DNA from: Betaproteobacteria bacterium
Lineage (GTDB): Bacteria; Pseudomonadota; Gammaproteobacteria; Burkholderiales; Rhodocyclaceae
Assembly (NCBI GenBank): GCA_019136545.1
Contig: JAGVUA010000128.1
Span: 1 to 35,190, forward strand
Reading direction: 5' to 3'
DNA: 35,190 nt
The position numbers and the translations under genes are program-made. The notes below the pieces were generated by a model, which was not told the DNA's origin, made no database searches, and saw only the letters and a list, made by a program, of their open reading frames with translations. This document shows positions 27,578-35,190 of this stretch, piece after piece (position 1 is the first letter of the stretch; every line of letters starts with the position of its first letter).

Positions 27578-28155
27578 CAGGGCAGGGGAATGCCCTCGGC
27601 GCGGAGCATTTCGCACAGGGCGATCAATGGCAGGCCGACGAGCGCATTGGGATCGTCGCCGCGCAGGGACTCGAGCAGGCTGATGCCCAGTCCTTCCGAA
27701 CGGGCGCTACCGGCACAGTTCAAGGCGTCCTCCTTGTCCAGGTAGCGGAGGATCTCGTCGTCGGACAGCTCGCGAAAGCGCACTTCCGTTGGCACGCCGC
27801 GCACATGCAGGCGCCCGCTACGAGCATTCAGCAAGCACAAACCCGTGTGGAAGATGACGGTTTTTCCGCTCATCGAGCGGAGTTGAACCATGGCATTCTC
27901 GCGGGTGACGGGTTTGCCGAAACGCACGTCGCCCATGTGCGCCACCTGATCGGAGCCGATGATCAGCCCTTCCGGGTAGCGCGCGGCGACGGCGCGGGCC
28001 TTGGCGACCGAGAGACGTTCGGCGGTGGCCGCCGGCGTTTCTCCGGCAAGCGGGGATTCGTCCACATTGGGCGCGGCCAGTTCGAAGCGAAGCTGCAGGC
28101 GCGCTAGCAGTTCGCGGCGGAAGGGCGAGGTGGAAGCAAGAACAATCGTTGCCAT
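27577..28155 (-). CDS. maf: Maf-family nucleotide pyrophosphatase (YceF-like)
   Basis: House-cleaning nucleotide pyrophosphatase of 192 residues. It carries the N-terminal [10 protein letters not shown] substrate loop, the DESP segment, the catalytic GSDQVA loop and a KPVTRENA segment. GSDQVA rather than the ADTVV-type loop points to the YceF subgroup, reported to hydrolyse m7GTP, rather than YhdE-type dTTPase/UTPase; that is family knowledge, not shown here. The ATG at 28155 is 48 bases from the divergent yceD start; its ribosome binding site is weak. Confidence 0.93.
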   Translation of the reverse strand: MATIVLASTSPFRRELLARLQLRFELAAPNVDESPLAGETPAATAERLSVAKARAVAARYPEGLIIGSDQVAHMGDVRFGKPVTRENAMVQLRSMSGKTVIFHTGLCLLNARSGRLHVRGVPTEVRFRELSDDEILRYLDKEDALNCAGSARSEGLGISLLESLRGDDPNALVGLPLIALCEMLRAEGIPLP

Positions 28156-28164
28156 CTTTTTGTT

Positions 28165-28194
28165 TTGACGTAAAAAGCGACGGCATGATAGCAT
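28165..28194 (+). promoter_or_regulatory. putative sigma70 promoter of yceD-rpmF-plsX-fab
   Basis: -35-like TTGACG (28165-28170) and -10-like TAGCAT (28189-28194) with an 18-base spacer in the 48-base maf/yceD gap. The expected start near 28201 is only about three bases before the yceD ATG. Confidence 0.45.
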
Positions 28195-28203
28195 TCGCCG
28201 TTT

Positions 28204-28725
28204 ATGGTGTTCCAGTCAGATCAGCAAGCCGATCAGGCGCTTCCGGTGTCCATCGACGGCATCGAGTTCGCGCGAGACGGCCTGCGCCTGGCGGCAAGCG
28301 TCGAAGTGTCGGCGCTGCCCAGACTGGCGGAAGACTTGGCGGATTCTGCGGGCCGGTTGGCGTATGTTGTCGCCGGCCATCGGGATGGCGAAGGAAAGTG
28401 CTGGCTGGATATCAGTGTCTCGGGACAGTTGAAGCTGCGTTGCCAGCGCTGCCTGGAGATGTTGAGCCACCCGTTGGACGTGACCGCCCGGTTGTTGCTC
28501 GTGCCGCCGGGCGAACCCTGGCCGGAGGACGAGATGGCCGAGGACGGCTTCGATGCCGTCGTCGCCGAGAAGGACATGGCGTTGCTGCCGTTGATCGAGG
28601 AAGAGGTGTTGTTGGCGCTGCCGCTGGTGCCGCGTCACCCAAGCTGCAAGCCTCCGGCGCCAATGCATGACGAGCGCGAGCCGTCGCCGTTCGCGGCGCT
28701 GGCTCAGTTTAAGAAAGGAGTTTGA
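28204..28725 (+). CDS. yceD: YceD/DUF177 family protein (23S rRNA accumulation protein)
   Basis: A 173-residue DUF177 protein in its standard place immediately before rpmF; E. coli YceD affects 23S rRNA accumulation. The CQRC motif (about residue 79) and the acidic middle segment are typical. The ATG at 28204 has no recognisable ribosome binding site and lies very close to the predicted transcription start, so this message may be almost leaderless. The stop is two bases before the rpmF ATG. Confidence 0.9.
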   Translation: MVFQSDQQADQALPVSIDGIEFARDGLRLAASVEVSALPRLAEDLADSAGRLAYVVAGHRDGEGKCWLDISVSGQLKLRCQRCLEMLSHPLDVTARLLLVPPGEPWPEDEMAEDGFDAVVAEKDMALLPLIEEEVLLALPLVPRHPSCKPPAPMHDEREPSPFAALAQFKKGV

Positions 28726-28727
28726 CC

Positions 28728-28907
28728 ATGGCTGTACAACAGAACAAGAAATCCCCGTCGAAGCGCGGCATGCATCGGGCGCACGACTTCCTGACCAATC
28801 CTCCGCTCGCCGTCGAGTCGACCACCGGGGAAGTCCATCTGCGCCACCATGTCTCCCCGTCCGGCGTGTATCGCGGCAAGAAGGTTCTGAAGGCCAAGGG
28901 CGAGTAA
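28728..28907 (+). CDS. rpmF: 50S ribosomal protein L32
   Basis: A 59-residue large-subunit ribosomal protein. The sequence begins [20 protein letters not shown], the characteristic L32 start, and ends in [13 protein letters not shown]. It lacks the zinc-binding cysteines found in some L32 forms. A strong AGGAG (28716-28720) lies seven bases before the ATG. It is followed directly by a strong intrinsic terminator-like hairpin ahead of plsX. Confidence 0.97.
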   Translation: MAVQQNKKSPSKRGMHRAHDFLTNPPLAVESTTGEVHLRHHVSPSGVYRGKKVLKAKGE

Positions 28908-28923
28908 TTCCTCGAGCCGAACG

Positions 28924-28953
28924 CGGCCGGGCGCATTTTCGCCCGGCCGTTTT
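28924..28953 (+). terminator. intrinsic terminator/attenuator between rpmF and plsX
   Basis: Perfect 10-bp stem CGGCCGGGCG (28924-28933) and CGCCCGGCCG (28940-28949), loop CATTTT, then TTTT (28950-28953). It sits 17 bases after the rpmF stop and ends four bases before the plsX ATG. It would lower plsX-fab expression relative to rpmF, or act as an attenuator. Confidence 0.8.
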
Positions 28954-28957
28954 CACG

Positions 28958-29986
28958 ATGACCATCACCATCGCGGTCGATTGCATGGGCGGTGACCACG
29001 GTCCGTCGGTCACGGTTCCTGCCGTTCTCGATTTTCTCGGCCGGGATGCCGGCTGCTCGGCCGTACTGGTCGGGCGCGAGGCCGCCTTGCGTCCGCTGCT
29101 GCGCGGCGCGGAGCGCTTGGGCCAGCGGTTGCGCATCCAGAATGCCAGCGAGGTCGTCGAGATGCACGATGCGATCTCGATCGCGCTCAGGAACAAGAAA
29201 GACTCGTCGATGCGGGTGGCGGTCGACCTGGTCAAGGACGGCCGTGCCGATGCGGCCCTTTCGGCGGGCAATACCGGCGCCCTGATGGCGATTTCACGCT
29301 TCGTCCTCAAGACGCTGCGAGGCATCGACCGGCCGGCCATCGCCAGCATTCTGCCGACCGTCGATGGGCACTGCTACGTCCTCGACCTGGGCGCCAACGT
29401 CGACTGCACGGCCGAGCATCTGTGCCAGTTCGGCATCATGGGCACGCTGCTCGTGGCGGCGCTCGAGCATCGCGATCGTCCGAGCGTCGGTCTTCTCAAT
29501 ATCGGCGAGGAAGACATCAAGGGCAATGAAGTCGTCAAGCAGGCGGCGGAGTTGCTCAAGGAAAGCGGGCTCAATTTCCTCGGCAATGTCGAAGGCGACC
29601 AGATATGGCGCGGCGCCGCCGACGTGGTGGTCTGCGACGGGTTTGTCGGCAATGTCCTGCTCAAGTCGTCCGAAGGCCTGGCCCAGATGATCGCCAGCGG
29701 ACTCAAGGAAGAGTTTTCGCGCAACCTGCTGACCAAGCTGTCGGCCTTGATGGCGTTGCCGGTCATTCGCGCCTTCAAGCGGCGTTTTGACCACCGTGCC
29801 TACAACGGCGCCAGCCTGCTTGGCCTGAAGGGCATCGTGTTCAAGAGCCACGGATCGGCCGATGCCTACGCCTTCCGCTGCGCGCTGGAACGCGCGGCCG
29901 AAGCGGCGCGGGAGCGGCTTCCGGAAAAAATCGCGGCACGCATGGCCATCCTCCATCCCGACAACGGTATTCCGGTAGCGGCATGA
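28958..29986 (+). CDS. plsX: phosphate acyltransferase PlsX
   Basis: Makes acyl-phosphate from acyl-ACP for phospholipid synthesis. The 342-residue protein begins with the family-typical [11 protein letters not shown], and contains SAGNTGALM and [17 protein letters not shown]. The ATG at 28958 is only four bases after the T-run of a terminator-like hairpin and has no usual ribosome binding site. Expression may depend on readthrough or hairpin opening. The stop overlaps the fabH start as ATGA. Confidence 0.95.
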   Translation: MTITIAVDCMGGDHGPSVTVPAVLDFLGRDAGCSAVLVGREAALRPLLRGAERLGQRLRIQNASEVVEMHDAISIALRNKKDSSMRVAVDLVKDGRADAALSAGNTGALMAISRFVLKTLRGIDRPAIASILPTVDGHCYVLDLGANVDCTAEHLCQFGIMGTLLVAALEHRDRPSVGLLNIGEEDIKGNEVVKQAAELLKESGLNFLGNVEGDQIWRGAADVVVCDGFVGNVLLKSSEGLAQMIASGLKEEFSRNLLTKLSALMALPVIRAFKRRFDHRAYNGASLLGLKGIVFKSHGSADAYAFRCALERAAEAARERLPEKIAARMAILHPDNGIPVAA

Positions 29987-30951
29987 TTCACGCCAGAATC
30001 GCAGGCACCGGCAGTTTTCTTCCCGGCCCCCCCGTCGGCAACGAAGCATTGATCGCCGCGCATGGGCTCGAATCGACCGACGAGTGGATCATCGAGCGGA
30101 CCGGCATCCGGACGCGGCATATCGCCGGACCGGGCGTCAATTCGTCCGACCTTGCATTGGAGGCCGCCCGGCGTGCGCTGGCAGCGGCCAACTGCGCCGC
30201 CGATGACATCGACCTGGTGATCGTGGCCACCTCGACGCCCGACTATATTTTCCCGAGCACGGCGGCGTTGCTGCAGGACAAGCTGGGCATCAGGAACGGT
30301 GCGGCGGCGTTCGACGTGCAAGCGGTGTGCAGCGGCTTCGTCTATGCGCTGGGGATTGCCGACAAGTTCATCCGTTCCGGCGCCAACAAGCGCGTGCTGG
30401 TGGTGGGCGCCGAAGTCTTTTCGCGCATCCTCGACTGGAAGGACCGCGGCACTTGCGTTCTGTTCGGCGATGGCGCCGGCGCCGTCGTGCTCGAGGCGGC
30501 ATCGGCGCCGGGCCTGCTGGCTTCGGCGCTTCACGCCGACGGCAGCTACAACAAGATCCTGGCGGTCCCCGGCCATCTCGCCTGTGGTCAACCGACCGGC
30601 GATCCCTTGTTGCGAATGGATGGCCAGGCGGTGTTCAAGTTCGCGGTCAAGGTGCTGGCCGAGGTCGCCAACGAAGTCATCGCGGCCGCCGGCATGACCC
30701 GCGAACAGATCGACTGGTTGATACCGCATCAAGCCAACGCCCGGATCATCCAGGCGACAGCCAAGAAGCTGGGCCTGCCCGAGGAGAAGTGCATTCTGAA
30801 GGTGCATGCTCACGGCAACACCTCCGCCGCCTCCATTCCGCTAGCGCTCGACGAAGCGGTGAGGGAGGGGAAGATCAAGCGTGGCGACCACGTGCTGCTG
30901 GAAGGGGTCGGCGGCGGCTTCACCTGGGGCGCGACCCTGCTGAGATACTGA
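29983..30951 (+). CDS. fabH: beta-ketoacyl-ACP synthase III
   Basis: Condenses acetyl-CoA with malonyl-ACP to start fatty acid synthesis. The 322-residue product has the full Cys-His-Asn triad in its motifs: Cys116 in QAVCSGF, His in PHQANARI and Asn in HGNTSAAS, plus the C-terminal GGGFTWGA. The start overlaps the plsX stop (ATGA). The fabD start follows the stop by ten bases. Confidence 0.97.
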   Translation: MIHARIAGTGSFLPGPPVGNEALIAAHGLESTDEWIIERTGIRTRHIAGPGVNSSDLALEAARRALAAANCAADDIDLVIVATSTPDYIFPSTAALLQDKLGIRNGAAAFDVQAVCSGFVYALGIADKFIRSGANKRVLVVGAEVFSRILDWKDRGTCVLFGDGAGAVVLEAASAPGLLASALHADGSYNKILAVPGHLACGQPTGDPLLRMDGQAVFKFAVKVLAEVANEVIAAAGMTREQIDWLIPHQANARIIQATAKKLGLPEEKCILKVHAHGNTSAASIPLALDEAVREGKIKRGDHVLLEGVGGGFTWGATLLRY

Positions 30952-30961
30952 GAATCGAAAC

Positions 30962-31900
30962 ATGAAATTTGCGCTTGTCTTTCCTGGTCAGGGCTCGCAA
31001 TCCGTGGGCATGATGGCGGCCTACGGCGATAGCCCGGTGATTCGCGCCACCTTCGACGAGGCGTCCGCTGCATTGGGGTGCGACCTCTGGCGACTCGTGA
31101 GCGACGGCCCGGCCGAAGCGCTGAACCAGACCGTCAACACGCAGCCGCTGATGCTTACCGCCGGGGTTGCCGTCTGGCGCCTATGGCTGGAGAAAGGCGG
31201 CGCCCGTCCGGCCATGATGGCTGGGCACAGCCTCGGCGAATATGCCGCGCTGGTCGCGGCAGGTGCCTTGACGCTGCAGGAAGCCGTGCCCCTGGTCGAG
31301 TTGCGCGCCAAAGCCATGCAGGAGGCCGTGCCGGCCGGAGCAGGGGCCATGGCGGCCGTGCTCGGGCTCGATGCCGAACGCGTCATGGCCGCCTGCAGCG
31401 AAGCCGCCCAGGGACAAGTGGTCGAAGCGGTGAATTTCAACTCGCCCGAGCAGACGGTGATTGCCGGCCATAAGGCCGCCGTCGAGCGGGCTACCGAGGC
31501 TTGCAAGGGCAAGGGAGCCAAGCGGGCCGTGATGTTGCCGGTATCGGCGCCTTTCCATTGCGCGCTGATGCAGCCGGCCGCGGACAAGCTGCGGATCCGC
31601 CTTGCCGAGGTCGGCGTGTCGCCGCCACTGACTCCCGTGGTCAACAACGTCGATGTCGCGATGGTCGGCGAGCCGGACGGGATCCGCGCCGCGCTGGTCA
31701 GGCAGGCGGCATCGCCGGTGCGCTGGGTCGAGACCATGCAGGCCATGCGGGCCGCTGGCGTGACCCATGTTTTCGAGTGCGGACCGGGCAAGGTGCTCGC
31801 CGGCTTGGTCAAGCGCTGCGCCGACGGTCTGACCGGCGCGGCGATGAGCGACTTGGCCGGTGTCGAGGCGGCGCTGGAGTCGACAAGGGCACAGGCATGA
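30962..31900 (+). CDS. fabD: malonyl-CoA:ACP transacylase
   Basis: Transfers malonyl groups from CoA to ACP. The 312-residue product has FPGQGSQ at the N-terminus, nucleophile Ser90 in GHSLGEYAA, and the catalytic His in SAPFHCALM. A degraded copy of the dispersed motif (31612-31634) is read as VGVSPPLTPV. The stop overlaps the fabG start (ATGA). Confidence 0.97.
   Translation: MKFALVFPGQGSQSVGMMAAYGDSPVIRATFDEASAALGCDLWRLVSDGPAEALNQTVNTQPLMLTAGVAVWRLWLEKGGARPAMMAGHSLGEYAALVAAGALTLQEAVPLVELRAKAMQEAVPAGAGAMAAVLGLDAERVMAACSEAAQGQVVEAVNFNSPEQTVIAGHKAAVERATEACKGKGAKRAVMLPVSAPFHCALMQPAADKLRIRLAEVGVSPPLTPVVNNVDVAMVGEPDGIRAALVRQAASPVRWVETMQAMRAAGVTHVFECGPGKVLAGLVKRCADGLTGAAMSDLAGVEAALESTRAQA
31612..31634 (+). 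repeat. dispersed motif copy K (degraded octamer)
   Basis: GGCG TGT CGCC GCCA CTGACTCC within fabD. The palindrome and spacing are kept, but the octamer differs at its last two bases. Confidence 0.45.
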
Positions 31901-32643
31901 CTTTCCTGAGCGGGCAGATCGCCCTGGTCACGGGCGCCACGCGCGGCATCGGCCGCGCCATCGCCCTGCGGCTGGGCAGGGATGGCGCTACCGTGGTCGG
32001 CACCGCGACTGGCGAGGCCGGCGCGGCAGAGATTCAGCGCACCTTTGACGAAGCGGGCGTTCAAGGCTGGGGCGTCAAACTCGACGTCACCGAAGCGGCC
32101 GCTTGCGAAGCCGTCGTCGCGGCCATCGAAAAACGCTACGGTTCCGTAACGGTGCTGGTGAACAACGCCGGCGTCACGCGCGACAACCTCGCCATGCGCA
32201 TGAAGGACGATGACTGGGATGCCGTCATCGACACCAACCTCAAGGCGGTGTTTCGCTTGGCGAAGCTGGTCATGCGCGGCATGATGAAGGCCCGCCATGG
32301 CCGCATCATCAACATCACCTCGGTGGTGGGTTCGTCGGGAAATCCCGGCCAAGCCAACTACACGGCCGCCAAGGCCGGGGTGGAGGGCCTGACCCGATCG
32401 CTGGCGCAGGAGCTCGGCAGTCGCAACATCACGGCCAATTGCGTTGCGCCGGGCCTGATCGATACCGACATGACGCGGGCATTGTCCGAAGAACAGCGCA
32501 CCGCATTGCTGCAGCGCATTCCGCTGAACCGTCTGGGCGAGGGCGAGGATGTCGCCGCCGCCGTCGCTTTCCTCGCGGGTCCCGATGCCGCCTACGTTAC
32601 CGGCGTCACGCTGCACGTCAATGGCGGCATGTACATGGCTTGA
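31897..32643 (+). CDS. fabG: 3-oxoacyl-ACP reductase
   Basis: NADPH-dependent reductase of the fatty acid elongation cycle, 248 residues. It shows the SDR motifs [13 protein letters not shown] (cofactor loop), NNAG, the catalytic Ser-Tyr-Lys set (Ser in [10 protein letters not shown], then YTAAKAG) and the [11 protein letters not shown] segment. The start overlaps the fabD stop, implying coupled translation. Confidence 0.97.
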   Translation: MTFLSGQIALVTGATRGIGRAIALRLGRDGATVVGTATGEAGAAEIQRTFDEAGVQGWGVKLDVTEAAACEAVVAAIEKRYGSVTVLVNNAGVTRDNLAMRMKDDDWDAVIDTNLKAVFRLAKLVMRGMMKARHGRIINITSVVGSSGNPGQANYTAAKAGVEGLTRSLAQELGSRNITANCVAPGLIDTDMTRALSEEQRTALLQRIPLNRLGEGEDVAAAVAFLAGPDAAYVTGVTLHVNGGMYMA

Positions 32644-32676
32644 TCAAGCCGAAGCTGGCGCATGGTCCGGTTTTGG

Positions 32677-32682
32677 TAAAAT
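32677..32682 (+). promoter_or_regulatory. putative -10 element of acpP
   Basis: TAAAAT in an AT-richer stretch 44 bases before the acpP ATG, within the fabG-acpP gap. A weak -35 (CTGGCG) lies 16 bases upstream. A dedicated acpP promoter would fit the high demand for ACP. Confidence 0.35.
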
Positions 32683-32726
32683 GGAAAAAGTTTTCACTAC
32701 ACCTGATCTCAGGGAAGGAGCGGCAA

Positions 32727-32969
32727 ATGGAGAACATCGAACAACGCGTCAAAAAGATCGTGGCCGAGCAACTCGGCGTCAACGAGGCGGACATCAAGAT
32801 CGACTCGTCCTTCGTCGATGATCTGGGCGCGGATTCGCTCGACACCGTCGAACTGGTGATGGCGCTCGAGGAAGAGTTCGAATGCGAGATCCCCGACGAG
32901 GAAGCCGAGAAAATCACCACGGTCCAGCAGGCGGTCGATTACATCAACAACAACCTCAAGAAGGCCTGA
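32727..32969 (+). CDS. acpP: acyl carrier protein
   Basis: The 80-residue acidic carrier of growing acyl chains. Phosphopantetheine attaches to Ser37 in the conserved [16 protein letters not shown] strong AAGGAG (32715-32720) lies six bases upstream of the ATG. An 83-base gap from fabG contains a -10-like TAAAAT, so acpP may have an extra promoter. Confidence 0.98.
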   Translation: MENIEQRVKKIVAEQLGVNEADIKIDSSFVDDLGADSLDTVELVMALEEEFECEIPDEEAEKITTVQQAVDYINNNLKKA

Positions 32970-33031
32970 GTTCCGGATAAAGCCGGCCCCGCCTCAACGG
33001 GCGGATTTCCTTCAAGTCCCTGGAGATCACC

Positions 33032-34264
33032 TTGTCGCGTCGCAGAGTCGTCGTAACCGGTCTGGGAGCCATCTCGCCGGTGGGCAACAACGTTGCCGAT
33101 ACCTGGCGCAACATCGTCGCCGGCACCAGCGGCGTGGTGTCGATCAGCCGCTTCGACGCATCGGCGTTCAAGTCGCGCATCGCCGGAGAGGTCAAGGGCT
33201 TCGACGTGGCTGAATACCTGTCGGCCAAGGAAGCCCGGCGGATGGACGTCTTTATCCATTACGGCATGGCGGCCGGCATCCAGGCCTTCCGCGATGCGGG
33301 GCTGACGGTGACGCCGGAAAATGCCGATCGCATCGGCGTCAACATCGGCTCCGGCATCGGCGGGCTGCCGATGATCGAGGAAACCTACAGCGATTTCCTC
33401 GCCGGCGGTCCGCGCAAGATTTCGCCTTTCTTCATCCCGGGCACCATCATCAACATGATCTCGGGCAACTTGTCGATCATGCTCGGCGTCAAGGGACCGA
33501 ATCTTTCCGTAGTGACCGCCTGCAGCACGGGCTTGCACACCATCGGCATCGGTTTTCGCATGATTCAGCATGGCGATGCTGATGTCATGATCTGCGGTGG
33601 TGCCGAGTCGACGGTGGTTCCGCTGGCCATCGGCGGATTCTCGTCGGCGCAGGCGTTGTCGACCCGCAACGACGATCCCGCCACGGCCAGCCGCCCTTGG
33701 GACAAGGGGCGCGACGGCTTCGTGCTTGGCGAGGGCGCCGGTGTCGTGGTGCTGGAGGAATACGAGCAGGCCAAGCGGCGCGGGGCGCGCATTTACGCGG
33801 AGGTGGTGGGTTTCGGCATGAGCGGCGACGCCTATCACATGACGGCTCCCGACACCGACGGCCCGCGCCGAAGCATGCTCAATGCGCTCAAGGATGCGGG
33901 GCTCAACCCGGATGATGTGCAATACATCAACGCTCACGGCACGTCGACGCCGCTCGGCGACAAGAACGAAACCGATGCCATCAAACTGGCCTTGGGCGAT
34001 GCCGCCAGGAAACTGGTCGTCAATTCCACCAAGTCGATGACCGGCCATCTGCTGGGCGGCGCGGGCGGCCTGGAGTCGGTGTTGACCGTGCTGGCCGTGC
34101 ACCATCAGGTGTCGCCGCCGACCATCAATATTTTCGACCAGGACCCCGAGTGCGATCTCGACTATTGCGCCAATACGGCGCGCGATCTGAAGATCGACAT
34201 CGCGCTCAAGAACAACTTCGGTTTCGGCGGCACCAACGGCACCTTGGCGTTCCGCCGCGCCTGA
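33032..34264 (+). CDS. fabF: beta-ketoacyl-ACP synthase II
   Basis: Elongating condensing enzyme of fatty acid synthesis, 410 residues. It carries nucleophile Cys164 in VTACSTGLH, the first His in NAHGTSTPLGD, the Lys in NSTKSMTGHLLGGAGG, and the second His within the latter motif. The start is a TTG at 33032, supported by GGAG (33022-33025) six bases upstream and the family-typical RRVVVTGLG. The stop TGA is inside an exact dispersed-motif copy (34246-34268). Confidence 0.97.
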   Translation: MSRRRVVVTGLGAISPVGNNVADTWRNIVAGTSGVVSISRFDASAFKSRIAGEVKGFDVAEYLSAKEARRMDVFIHYGMAAGIQAFRDAGLTVTPENADRIGVNIGSGIGGLPMIEETYSDFLAGGPRKISPFFIPGTIINMISGNLSIMLGVKGPNLSVVTACSTGLHTIGIGFRMIQHGDADVMICGGAESTVVPLAIGGFSSAQALSTRNDDPATASRPWDKGRDGFVLGEGAGVVVLEEYEQAKRRGARIYAEVVGFGMSGDAYHMTAPDTDGPRRSMLNALKDAGLNPDDVQYINAHGTSTPLGDKNETDAIKLALGDAARKLVVNSTKSMTGHLLGGAGGLESVLTVLAVHHQVSPPTINIFDQDPECDLDYCANTARDLKIDIALKNNFGFGGTNGTLAFRRA

Positions 34265-34268
34265 CTTT
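34246..34268 (+). repeat. dispersed motif copy L (exact)
   Basis: GGCG TTC CGCC GCGC CTGACTTT, lying across the fabF stop codon (34262-34264). Confidence 0.8.
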
Positions 34269-34286
34269 CGCCCGCCGGTCATCGGG

Positions 34287-34715
34287 TTGCCGCGCGCAGC
34301 GTCTACCTCAACCGCTACCTTCCCGGTTCACCGGTCGCGCATCCTGTCCACCGCGTTGTGCCTGATGCACCTGATGGCGGGCATGGCGCTATTGCCGACG
34401 GAGATACCGCTGCCGGCAAAACTGGCCATCTGGGCAACCTTGGCGTCGTCGTTGATGATCTGCCTAATCCGTGCTCATCCGCGCGAACTTAGCTTGGAGC
34501 CCGATGGCCGCTTGGGAATTCTCGATGGCGACGGGACGTTCGTCCGGGGCAGCGTCGCGCGAGCAAGCAGGGTGTTGGGTTGGCTGACCGTGCTGCTCGT
34601 GCTGACGGATCAAGGGCGCCGTGCCGTGGTGATTCTGCCCGACAGCCTCGATCGCGACCAATACAGGAAGTTGCGCGTCTGGCTGAAGTGGCGGGCTAGT
34701 TTGACGACGGGCTAA
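34287..34715 (+). CDS. YgfX/CptA-like small membrane protein
   Basis: A roughly 142-residue protein with a membrane hairpin (about 20-62), then a soluble part with LEPDGRLGI and ending in [20 protein letters not shown], the pattern of the YgfX (CptA) family. E. coli YgfX is the reported toxin partner of YgfY/SdhE and affects cell division proteins; no SdhE-like gene is in this window. The start is uncertain: TTG at 34287 is used, with a weak binding site, and a TTG just before CLMHLM is possible. The 3' end overlaps the convergent nadB by 20 bases. The fabF, small membrane protein, nadB order recurs in betaproteobacteria as I recall it. Confidence 0.7.
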   Translation: MPRAASTSTATFPVHRSRILSTALCLMHLMAGMALLPTEIPLPAKLAIWATLASSLMICLIRAHPRELSLEPDGRLGILDGDGTFVRGSVARASRVLGWLTVLLVLTDQGRRAVVILPDSLDRDQYRKLRVWLKWRASLTTG

Positions 34716-35190
34716 GCACGGTGCTGCGCGCCTTCGGCAGCAGATCCGGAAAATCCCGGCTGTAGTGCAGGCCGCGACTTTCCTTGCGGCGCCGAGCGCT
34801 GCGCACGATCAGATGCGCGGTCTGGACCAGGTTGCGCAACTCGATCAGGTCGTTCGACACGCGAAAGTTGGCGTAATAGTCGTCGATTTCCCGTTCCAAC
34901 AGGCGAATGCGGTTCATCGCGCGCTCCAGCCGTTTCGTGGTGCGCACGATGCCGACGTAGTCCCACATGAAGCGCCGCAGTTCGTCCCAGTTGTGGGATA
35001 TGACGACTTCCTCGTCGGCGTCGGTGACGCGGCTTTCGTCCCAGCGCGGCAGGCGAGGGGGCTCGGCGGGCTGCTGGATCTTGATGTCGGCGGCGGCGGC
35101 TTCGGCGTAGACGATGCATTCGAGCAGCGAATTGCTGGCCAGCCGGTTGGCGCCGTGCAATCCGGTGCAGGCCGCCTCGCCTAGCGCGTA
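34696..35190 (-). CDS. nadB: L-aspartate oxidase NadB (C-terminal part; 5' end outside window)
   Basis: The last 164 residues of the flavoenzyme that oxidises L-aspartate to iminoaspartate in NAD synthesis. Reading the minus strand from the right edge gives [20 protein letters not shown], the FAD-binding signature of the family, then [10 protein letters not shown] helical C-terminal domain follows, including the conserved [12 protein letters not shown] and an Arg-rich helix ending in [12 protein letters not shown]. The stop TAG is at 34696-34698. The N-terminal dinucleotide-binding half lies beyond base 35190. Confidence 0.95.
   Translation of the reverse strand, partial: YALGEAACTGLHGANRLASNSLLECIVYAEAAAADIKIQQPAEPPRLPRWDESRVTDADEEVVISHNWDELRRFMWDYVGIVRTTKRLERAMNRIRLLEREIDDYYANFRVSNDLIELRNLVQTAHLIVRSARRRKESRGLHYSRDFPDLLPKARSTVLSPSSN

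Noticed and set aside
32970-33031. Small CCGCC/GGCGG stem between acpP and fabF as a terminator
   Set aside because: Only a 5-bp stem with no T-run; too weak to call.

Overview
This window is an ordinary-looking, gene-dense chromosomal segment of a high-GC Gram-negative bacterium, most likely a betaproteobacterium (Rhodocyclales-like; inferred from gene order and protein style, not proven). The block maf / yceD-rpmF-plsX-fabH-fabD-fabG-acpP-fabF next to nadB, the mltG-tmk-holB-pilZ-tatD operon and the rne/rluC divergent pair are typical of beta- and gammaproteobacteria. I see no tRNA, rRNA, insertion sequence, prophage or CRISPR array.

Layout. 1-3323 (minus): a membrane PAS protein translationally coupled to a soluble hybrid histidine kinase that runs off the left edge. 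3509-8094: a small sulfur/selenium metabolite locus. An ATP-grasp protein overlaps egtD (histidine N-trimethylation to hercynine). egtD converges on an EgtB-type enzyme (likely selenoneine synthase SenA), which starts head-to-head with a SenB-type selenosugar glycosyltransferase. 8165-12890: pyruvate phosphate dikinase, a CheY-like regulator, tadA, and a fused L,D-transpeptidase/GNAT protein. 12887-14655 (minus): an NRDE protein and ygfZ. 14746-19204: mltG, tmk, holB, pilZ, tatD and a periplasmic ankyrin protein, tightly packed. 19245-20927: NAD-type isocitrate dehydrogenase (minus) and a low-molecular-weight tyrosine phosphatase. 20998-23781 (minus): RNase E with its own terminator. 24249-26848: rluC, a Gph-like phosphatase and an S49 peptidase. 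26858-28155 (minus): a tetrapyrrole-methylase-family methyltransferase and maf. 28204-34264: the fatty acid synthesis block. 34287-35190: a YgfX-like membrane protein converging on the 3' part of nadB, which is cut by the right edge.

The most unusual signal is not a gene. A composite short motif, GGCG-N3-CGCC-N4-CTGACTTT (palindrome, short spacer, then a fixed octamer), recurs on both strands. Seven copies fit it exactly, one has a shortened spacer, three keep only the octamer with a degraded palindrome, and one keeps the palindrome with a degraded octamer. The octamer alone occurs 11 times in 35 kb, where a hand estimate at about 65% GC gives less than one. The copies lie in coding sequence (often read as PPRLT), across stop codons and between genes, in both orientations. 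This resembles a DNA-uptake-type or protein-binding dispersed sequence. The second point of interest is the ATP-grasp gene coupled to egtD beside the selenoneine-type genes, which may add a step to that pathway.
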